Shown: positions 58,785 through 64,000 of the stretch, in pieces
How the letters are laid out: each line of letters starts with the position of its first letter
How positions within the stretch are numbered: the first letter of the stretch is position 1
Assembly (NCBI RefSeq): GCF_019345465.1
Contig: NZ_JAHKRC010000006.1
Span: 268,711 to 332,710, forward strand
Direction of reading: 5' to 3'
DNA: 64,000 nucleotides
DNA from: Pseudomonas sp. NKUCC02_KPG
GTDB lineage: Bacteria > Pseudomonadota > Gammaproteobacteria > Pseudomonadales > Pseudomonadaceae
Program-made: the position numbers and the translations under genes
The notes under the pieces: model-generated
Database searches by the model: none
What the model saw: only the letters and a program-made list of their open reading frames with translations
What the model was told of the DNA's origin: nothing

Positions 58785-59981
58785 ATGAACCAACCCCGCT
58801 GGCTGCGCAACGTGCGGCCCTACGGCCTTGCTGCCCAAGACCTGCTTCTGGAGAACGGCCTGTTCAAGCAGCGGCGTCCAGCCTCCAGCACAGCGCTGAC
58901 CGCCACCGATATTGACGGCCAACACCAGCTCCTCACCCCGGCCCTGGTCGAAAGCCACGTTCATCTCGACAAAACCCTATGGGGCCAGCCCTGGCACTCA
59001 AACAGCGCCGGGCCGACGCTCAAGGATTACATCACCAACGAACGCCGCGTACTGCGCGAAGTCCAGAGCCCCATCGCCGAACGCGCCGGTGCGCTCCTGG
59101 AAAACTGCATTGCCCGTGGGTCGCTGACCATGCGCTGCCACGTCGACATCGACCCGGATTTCGGCCTGCGTCATGTAGAAGCCATGCAACAACTGCGCGA
59201 ACGCTACCGTGACCTGATCGACCTGCAACTGGTGGTGTTCCCGCAAACCGGCCTGATCAGCCGCCCCGGCACCGCCGAACTGATGCGCGAAGCCATGGCG
59301 CTGGGCGTGGAAAACGTCGGTGGGCTCGACCCTTGCGGTATCGATAACGACCCCCTCGCCCAGCTCGACTTCGTGTTCAAGCTGGCCAGCGAATTCGACC
59401 GTGGGGTCGACATTCACCTGCATGACAAAGGTGAACTGGGCCTGTGGCAGATCGCGCTGATCGCCGATTACACCGAGCGCTACGGGCGTCAGGGCCGGGT
59501 GATGATCAGCCACGCCTATTGCCTGGGCATGTTGCCCTGGAGTCAGGTCCGGCCGGTGGCCGATCGTCTGTCCAGGCTGGGCATTTCGCTGATGAGTTCG
59601 GCCCCGGCCGATTGCGCGGTCCCGCCGTTCCTCGCGTTGCGCGAAGCCGGCGTCAACGTGTGCCTGGGTTCGGATGGTATTCGCGACGCTTGGTCGCCCA
59701 TGGGCAACGGCGACATGCTGGAACGGGCGATGCTCCTGGCGTTCCGCTTTGACATGAACAAGGACGAGGAACTGGCAGCGGCCTTTGCCGCCGCCACAGT
59801 CAATGGAGCGCAAGCGCTGGGCTGTGTCGATTACGGGCTGGAGATCGGGCAACGGGCCGACTTCCTGTTGATGCCGGTGCAAACCCTTGGTGAAGCGGTG
59901 GTGGCGCGTCCGGTACGCCAGGTCTATCGCGGCGGCGAGTTGATCGCCTCGGGCGGTCGATTGCTGGACAGCCGTCTGTGA
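58785..59981 (+). CDS. Cytosine-deaminase-like amidohydrolase
   Basis: 398 residues of the CodA/isocytosine deaminase-like amidohydrolase group. HxH in TPALVESHVHLDKTLWG, the region TMRCHVDIDPDFGLRHVEAM, metal His in VDIHLHDKGELG, catalytic His in VMISHAYCLGML, and the metal/catalytic Asp in CLGSDGIRDAWSPMGNGDML. All ligands of a mononuclear deaminase are present. GAGG precedes the ATG; an 80-bp gap separates it from the binding-protein gene. It should hydrolyse a C-N bond in a heterocycle or cyclic amide imported by the ABC system; the compound is not known. Confidence 0.82.
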   Translation: MNQPRWLRNVRPYGLAAQDLLLENGLFKQRRPASSTALTATDIDGQHQLLTPALVESHVHLDKTLWGQPWHSNSAGPTLKDYITNERRVLREVQSPIAERAGALLENCIARGSLTMRCHVDIDPDFGLRHVEAMQQLRERYRDLIDLQLVVFPQTGLISRPGTAELMREAMALGVENVGGLDPCGIDNDPLAQLDFVFKLASEFDRGVDIHLHDKGELGLWQIALIADYTERYGRQGRVMISHAYCLGMLPWSQVRPVADRLSRLGISLMSSAPADCAVPPFLALREAGVNVCLGSDGIRDAWSPMGNGDMLERAMLLAFRFDMNKDEELAAAFAAATVNGAQALGCVDYGLEIGQRADFLLMPVQTLGEAVVARPVRQVYRGGELIASGGRLLDSRL

Positions 59982-61480
59982 AGCGCGGGCCACGTGCAAC
60001 GGTCGGCCTCAAAAGCAGCTGCGTGGTCGGCTTTGACGGCACACAGCACGTGCTGTGGCGCGACGGCGAAGTGGTGTTCGAAGGCGCGCGCATCGTGTTT
60101 GTCGGGCGCGGTTATGCAGGTCCCGTGGATCAGTGGATCGACTATGGCAATGCGTTGATCGGCCCGGGCTTCATCGACCTGGATGCCCTCGGGGACCTGG
60201 ACTCCACCGTGCTGACCCTGGACAACGGCGATGAGTGCGATATGGGCCGGATGTGGTCCGAGGACTATCTGGCGAGCGGTCCGCGGGAGAGTTACAGCCC
60301 GGACGAAGAGGTTTTCAAGTACCGCTACGCCTTCACTCAGTTGATTCGCAACGGCATCACCACGGCCATGCCGATCACCTCGATGTATTACCGCCAGTGG
60401 GCCGAGACCTACGATGAAATGGCTGCGGTGGCGGGTGTGGCCGCTGAGCTGGGCCTGCGCACGTACCTCGGGCCTTGCTACATGAGCGGCATGAGTTACT
60501 GGCGCGCCGATGGAACCCTGGCCCATCACTGGGATGAAGCCCGAGGCCTGGCCGGGCTCGATGGGGCCGTGCGCTTTTTCGAGGATTTCGACGGGGCACA
60601 GGACGGTTTGATTCGCGGGGCGCTGCTGCCTGATCGCATTCAAACCTGCACGCCCGCGCTGCTGCAACGGACCGCCGACCTGAGCCGGGAGCTGAACGCG
60701 CCCATGCGGCTGCACTGCTGCCAGGGGCTCGGCGAAGTCGAGATGGTCAAACAACTGCGCGGAGTTTCGCCGTTGGCCTGGCTGGAGCAACTGGGGCTGT
60801 TGACCCCGCGCAGTCTGCTGCCCCACGGCATTTACACCGAGGGTGATGACGACCTGCAACGGCTGGTGGACGGCGGTACCAGCCTGGTGCATTGCCCGGT
60901 GGTGTTTGCCCGGGATGGCGAGGCGTTGAACTCGTTTGGCCGTTACCGGGCCAAGGGGATCAACTTAGCCCTGGGCACCGACACCTGGCCGGCGGATTTG
61001 CTGGAGAACATGCGCCAGGGACTCAACATTGCCCGCCTGATGGAAGGCGGTGCATCGTTGACCAGCACGCTGGACCTTTATAACGCCGCCACGCTGGGGG
61101 GCGCCAAGGCTTTGGGGCGTGACGACATCGGCCGTCTGGCCCCGGGGGCAAAGGCCGATATCACCGTGTTCAGCCTGCGTGGCCTGCACCTCGGGCCGCT
61201 GTTCGACCCGCTGAAAAATCTGGTGCTGGCCGGTCGCGGTGATGACTGCATTGCCAGTTACATCGACGGGCGCTGCGTGATGCATGACGGTCAGGTTCAA
61301 GGGGTCGACTACCCTGCCCTGCAACGCCAGGCCCAACGACAATTCGAAACACTGATGCGCAGCCACAGCCCTCGGGCCTTTGGCCAGCCGGACTGGAACA
61401 CCCTGTTCAAACCGTCCATCCCCTACGCCGACAACTACAGCGCACATGCCCCGCTCAGCGCGATCGATCCTCTTCTCTAG
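59978..61480 (+). CDS. Amidohydrolase-fold protein (chlorohydrolase-like) lacking the HxH metal motif
   Basis: 500 residues of the TRZ/ATZ-like amidohydrolase fold, starting with GTG overlapping the previous stop (GTGA). At the end of strand 1 the usual D-L-H-x-H reads GFIDLDALGDLD, so both first-metal His (positions 69 and 71) are replaced by Asp and Leu. Later ligands remain: His in MRLHCCQGLGE, His in LLPHGIYTEGD and Asp in LALGTDTWPADLLENMRQGL. It may bind metal differently or act without hydrolysis. Coupled translation with the deaminase-like gene points to a joint pathway. The family is known from automated 'chlorohydrolase' annotations only. Confidence 0.75.
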   Translation: MKRGPRATVGLKSSCVVGFDGTQHVLWRDGEVVFEGARIVFVGRGYAGPVDQWIDYGNALIGPGFIDLDALGDLDSTVLTLDNGDECDMGRMWSEDYLASGPRESYSPDEEVFKYRYAFTQLIRNGITTAMPITSMYYRQWAETYDEMAAVAGVAAELGLRTYLGPCYMSGMSYWRADGTLAHHWDEARGLAGLDGAVRFFEDFDGAQDGLIRGALLPDRIQTCTPALLQRTADLSRELNAPMRLHCCQGLGEVEMVKQLRGVSPLAWLEQLGLLTPRSLLPHGIYTEGDDDLQRLVDGGTSLVHCPVVFARDGEALNSFGRYRAKGINLALGTDTWPADLLENMRQGLNIARLMEGGASLTSTLDLYNAATLGGAKALGRDDIGRLAPGAKADITVFSLRGLHLGPLFDPLKNLVLAGRGDDCIASYIDGRCVMHDGQVQGVDYPALQRQAQRQFETLMRSHSPRAFGQPDWNTLFKPSIPYADNYSAHAPLSAIDPLL

Positions 61481-61492
61481 AGATTTGTGCCT

Positions 61493-62155
61493 ATGCAAAG
61501 CTTCGACTTCAGCACCCTGAGTGCCCGCGACAAGTACAAGATCCTGATTGGCAGCGTGGTGCCTCGACCGATTGCGCTGGTGACGACCGTTGATGGCGAA
61601 GGACGTATCAATGCAGCCCCCTTCAGCTTCTTCAACGCGCTGTCCGCCGACCCGCCGATTCTGGCGCTGGGCGTGGAGAACTACGGCGACCTCAGCCCCA
61701 AGGACACCACGCGCAATATCCAGCTCAACCAGGAATTCACCGTCAACATTGTCAGCGATGCGTTGGTGGAAGCGATGAATGTCTGCGCCGTGCCCTTCGC
61801 CCCCGGTTTCGACGAACTGACCGCCGCCGGCCTCACGGCGATTGCCGGGACCACCGTCAAATGCCCGCGTATAGGCGAAGCTCCGGTGGCGCTGGAGTGT
61901 CGCCGGATGATGGCGCTGTCCATTGGGCAATCGCGGGAAATCATCTTTGGCGAAGTCCTGATGGCCCATGTACGGGACGAACTGATTGACCCGCACACCC
62001 TGTACATCGACCAGTTGGGGCTTGATGCGATCGGGCGGATGGGCGGGCATGGGTATGCCCGTACCCGGGACTATTTCGACTTGCCGACGCGTTCGTTACA
62101 GGCCTGGACAGAGGCGCCGGGCGGTGGCGTGCGGTTTTGGCCACAGGCCAAATAG
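61493..62155 (+). CDS. Flavin reductase-like protein
   Basis: 220 residues of the flavin reductase-like FMN-binding split barrel: YKILIGSVVPRPIALVTTVD, INAAPFSFFNALSADPPILA, DTTRNIQLNQEFTVNIVSDA, then AHVRDELIDPHTLYID. An in-frame GTG two codons earlier is the alternative start. Thirteen bases follow the preceding stop, so it closes the operon. Members either supply reduced FMN to a two-component monooxygenase or bind flavin for another reaction; no monooxygenase partner is encoded next to it, which makes its role in this operon open. Confidence 0.83.
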   Translation: MQSFDFSTLSARDKYKILIGSVVPRPIALVTTVDGEGRINAAPFSFFNALSADPPILALGVENYGDLSPKDTTRNIQLNQEFTVNIVSDALVEAMNVCAVPFAPGFDELTAAGLTAIAGTTVKCPRIGEAPVALECRRMMALSIGQSREIIFGEVLMAHVRDELIDPHTLYIDQLGLDAIGRMGGHGYARTRDYFDLPTRSLQAWTEAPGGGVRFWPQAK

Positions 62156-62166
62156 GTCTGTGAGGG

Positions 62167-62775
62167 TCAAAGGACGCTATAGATCCCGGCAACCACCTGC
62201 ATCGTAGCGTCTTCGATCGATCCTTCGTTACGGCATAACACCCAGCCCTGATCTGCCGCCGCCTGCTCGAATGCTTTCGTGCTCGCGACATGCTCTTGCA
62301 GCGCGTGCATCACCGTACTCCCCAGCCCGCGGGACCGTGCCGCCGCCCTCGCCCATGACATTTCAGGGGCGGTGACGACCCCGACATGCAGGTCTGGCAC
62401 TCGCACGTTTCGATCCATGTTCAACTGCAGGATTTCTGCAAACGGGACTATCCGGCGAAACGCCGCATCAGACGGGTACCAGCGATCGATCAGGATGATG
62501 CAGTCTGGCGGCTGTTTGGTCAGCACGTGCCGGGTCATCCAGGCTCGGCTGTCAGCGAGGCGCTCACACACGGCCAGCTCCAGATCCCGGCACGGATCTC
62601 TGGCGAGCCTGTTCACGAGGGCCATTGTTTCACCCCGGTAGGGATCGCTTTTTTTCTCGCACAGCCGGATCACCTTTTTGCTGTCTGCCCTCAGTACTTT
62701 CGTGATGGCTTCCAGCAGTGTGGTTTTGCCGGTCCCCTTGGGCCCATCCAAAGCAACAAACAGCGGACGATTCAT
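62167..62775 (-). CDS. dTMP kinase-like P-loop kinase
   Basis: 202 residues from the ATG at 62775 (a GTG at 62841 is the alternative; neither has a strong ribosome site). Walker A in LFVALDGPKGTGKTTLLEAI, a DR-Y-like motif in CIILIDRWYPSDAAFRRI and the overall order of thymidylate kinases, but sequence between these points is diverged and the LID Arg cluster is only partly matched (WARAAARSRG). It is unlikely to be the housekeeping Tmk and may phosphorylate another nucleoside or nucleotide. Convergent with the flavin reductase gene (11-bp gap). Confidence 0.72.
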   Translation of the reverse strand: MNRPLFVALDGPKGTGKTTLLEAITKVLRADSKKVIRLCEKKSDPYRGETMALVNRLARDPCRDLELAVCERLADSRAWMTRHVLTKQPPDCIILIDRWYPSDAAFRRIVPFAEILQLNMDRNVRVPDLHVGVVTAPEMSWARAAARSRGLGSTVMHALQEHVASTKAFEQAAADQGWVLCRNEGSIEDATMQVVAGIYSVL

Positions 62776-62900
62776 GTTCAGGCAACGATTGATGTACGTT
62801 TCAGTCTGCCCGTCCCGTTCGCCGGCAACGCTTGGCGCCACCAGGCGAATCGAGTGCAGGGCCCGTGCAGGTTTTCACTCAACACTGGCGTGTTGCCAGG

Positions 62901-63785
62901 TCACTTCAGGCTACGTTTGAGCTCGGCAATATGCTGCGGGCCGATACCACAGCATCCGCCGATCATGCTTGCCCCTCTGTGTTGCCAATCCTTGGCCCAC
63001 TCCAGGTAGCCCAGGGGATCGAGGTCTTCGCGCAGCTCGTCCAGGCCGTCATTCGCCGTCGCTTCCTTCGGTTGCGGCGGGAAGGCATTGGCGTAGACAC
63101 CAATGGCGATGTCGGCACCCAAACGCTCGGTAATGGCTCGCGCCACATCCACGGCAGCACCGATCACTTCCGGCTGGCTGCAGTTGAACAACACCGCGGC
63201 AACTCCCATTCCTGCAACCGCTTCGATGGCGTCGGCCACGGGTTCGCCTGAACGCAGGCGAGGCACACCGTCAGTCTCTTCATCCTGAAGGGTGAAGGAT
63301 ACCCAGAATGGCTTGCCGTCTGACGGCAGATGAGCGTGGATCGCCTGCACTTCGGCCAGTGAGCTCTGGGTCTCTGCCAACCACAGGTCCACATGCGCGC
63401 CCAAGCCTTGAAGCAGAGGCGTGAGCACTTCAGTCACCCGCTCAGGCTGGAACAGATCAGGCCTGTAGGAGCCGAACAACGGCGGCAGAGAACCCGCGAC
63501 CTTGACCGGTCGGGCACTGGCGTCAGCCGCTTTGCGTGCCAGTCGGCCTGCAATCGAGGCGAGTTCCAGCCCCTCACTGGCAAAGCGTTCCTCACCTATA
63601 TGGAAGGGAACCACTGCATAACTGTTGCTGGTAATGACTTGAGCACCGGCTTCTATGAACGCGGCATGAACGGCCACCACGACTTCCGGGGCTTCGCTCA
63701 ATGCAAGTGCCGACCACTCAGGCTGCCTGAAAGGTGCGCCACAACGTTGCAACTCCCGGCCCATGCCACCATCAAGAATAACCAT
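62901..63785 (-). CDS. Homocysteine S-methyltransferase family protein
   Basis: 294 residues from the ATG at 63785, chosen for AAGGA 7 bases upstream over ATGs at 63800 and 63851. TIM barrel with MVILDGGMGRELQRCG, ITSNSYAVVPFHI, and Zn ligand cysteines in VLFNCSQPEVIG and MIGGCCGIGPQHI. It transfers a methyl group, usually from S-methylmethionine or another sulfonium or betaine donor, to homocysteine to give methionine. The next gene on its strand upstream is an amino-acid ABC permease, so the donor may be imported by that system. Confidence 0.88.
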   Translation of the reverse strand: MVILDGGMGRELQRCGAPFRQPEWSALALSEAPEVVVAVHAAFIEAGAQVITSNSYAVVPFHIGEERFASEGLELASIAGRLARKAADASARPVKVAGSLPPLFGSYRPDLFQPERVTEVLTPLLQGLGAHVDLWLAETQSSLAEVQAIHAHLPSDGKPFWVSFTLQDEETDGVPRLRSGEPVADAIEAVAGMGVAAVLFNCSQPEVIGAAVDVARAITERLGADIAIGVYANAFPPQPKEATANDGLDELREDLDPLGYLEWAKDWQHRGASMIGGCCGIGPQHIAELKRSLK

Positions 63786-63875
63786 TGATCGTTCCTTCAT
63801 GTCTTGTCTCTGAATGTGTGAAATTGGGCTGAACCTGTTGATGACTGACACCCACGGGTTCGTAAATAAGCAGGC

Positions 63876-64000
63876 TCAGCGCTGCTGTGTGAACCCTTTG
63901 CCGTAGTGGCGCTCGAGGCGGTTCTGCACCAGTTCGAGCCCGATCGACATCAACCAATAGATAACGGCGGCGGTGGTGAGCATTTCGATGTAGCGATACG
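63876..64000 (-). CDS. Amino-acid ABC transporter permease, C-terminal end (partial)
   Basis: The last 125 bases encode, on the reverse strand, the end of a polar amino-acid permease: RYIEMLTTAAVIYWLMSIGL then ELVQNRLERHYGKGFTQQR and TGA. The helix followed by E-x-x-x-x-R-R/L-E-R is typical of HisM/GltK-type permeases. The start lies outside the window. It is 90 bp upstream of the homocysteine methyltransferase gene on the same strand, probably in one operon. Confidence 0.8.
   Translation of the reverse strand, partial: YRYIEMLTTAAVIYWLMSIGLELVQNRLERHYGKGFTQQR

Noticed and set aside
58998..62050. Long reverse frames (333, 322 and 361 codons) opposite the hydrolase operon
   Set aside because: All overlap plus-strand genes with clear catalytic motifs and lack start signals; high GC gives long antisense frames.
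1..64000. CRISPR arrays, tRNA or rRNA genes, prophage or integrase genes
   Set aside because: Looked for regularly spaced repeats, cloverleaf-like sequences and recombinase motifs and saw none; the accessory patches carry no mobility gene inside the window.

Overview
The window reads as a chromosome segment of a Pseudomonas species, most likely of the P. fluorescens group. Supporting signs are a GC-rich, densely packed gene order, two copies of the typical fluorescent-pseudomonad REPIN (core GTGGGAGCGGGCTTGCTCGC), a XenA enoate reductase of the P. putida type, the SfnG/MsuE sulfone-monooxygenase pair, and many sugar-acid and amine transporters with their own regulators. I see no rRNA, tRNA, CRISPR array, integrase or intact insertion sequence.

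Layout. 1-4500 is an accessory, partly AT-rich patch: two unrecognised genes (the first open to the window edge), a small secreted Cys protein, a broken fragment resembling the N-terminus of an AAA ATPase, and an unrecognised multi-pass membrane protein, closed by a bidirectional terminator. 4577-12254 is a sugar ABC importer with an SMP-30 type lactonase, divergent from a GAF histidine kinase and LuxR-type response regulator. 12332-15116 holds sfnG-msuE behind a sigma-54 promoter, and a YcaC-like hydrolase. 15357-28276 holds aldarate (glucarate/galactarate-type) genes: LysR / Fe-alcohol dehydrogenase-MFS-ketoglutarate-semialdehyde dehydrogenase; glucarate dehydratase-MFS / LysR; galactarate/talarate dehydratase-GudP-like MFS under a LacI regulator with two near-identical palindromic operators. 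28516-31155 holds an NTF2-like protein, a LysR regulator and an Old Yellow Enzyme.

31327-32853 is a compact type VI secretion cassette: hcp, a DUF4225-type putative effector and a small membrane protein that may be its immunity partner, with overlapping frames. 33163-37391 is a signalling operon (PAS histidine kinase, stand-alone receiver, receiver-PAS-GGDEF-EAL). 37578-43287 holds an SmvA/QacA-like efflux pump, an AcoR-type sigma-54 activator and, divergent from it, a flavin monooxygenase preceded by a -24/-12 promoter and two upstream palindromes. 43357-48436 is an aldonate module (FadR-type regulator, IlvD/Edd dehydratase, MFS, AraD1/GguC protein) whose divergent promoter region carries two matches to the FadR-type operator consensus.

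48486-52259 holds an ArsR regulator divergent from xenA over a perfect inverted repeat, then a glutathione transferase, a DJ-1/PfpI protein and a periplasmic ankyrin protein. 52371-62155 is a possible uncharacterised catabolic locus: a metal amidohydrolase and GntR/FCD regulator divergent from a polyamine-type ABC importer (potABCD-like), a cytosine-deaminase-like hydrolase, a second amidohydrolase-fold protein that has lost the HxH metal motif, and a flavin reductase. The right end has a dTMP-kinase-like P-loop protein, a homocysteine S-methyltransferase and the C-terminus of an amino-acid ABC permease cut by the window edge.

All calls rest on reading the sequence and on recalled family features; no database search was run.
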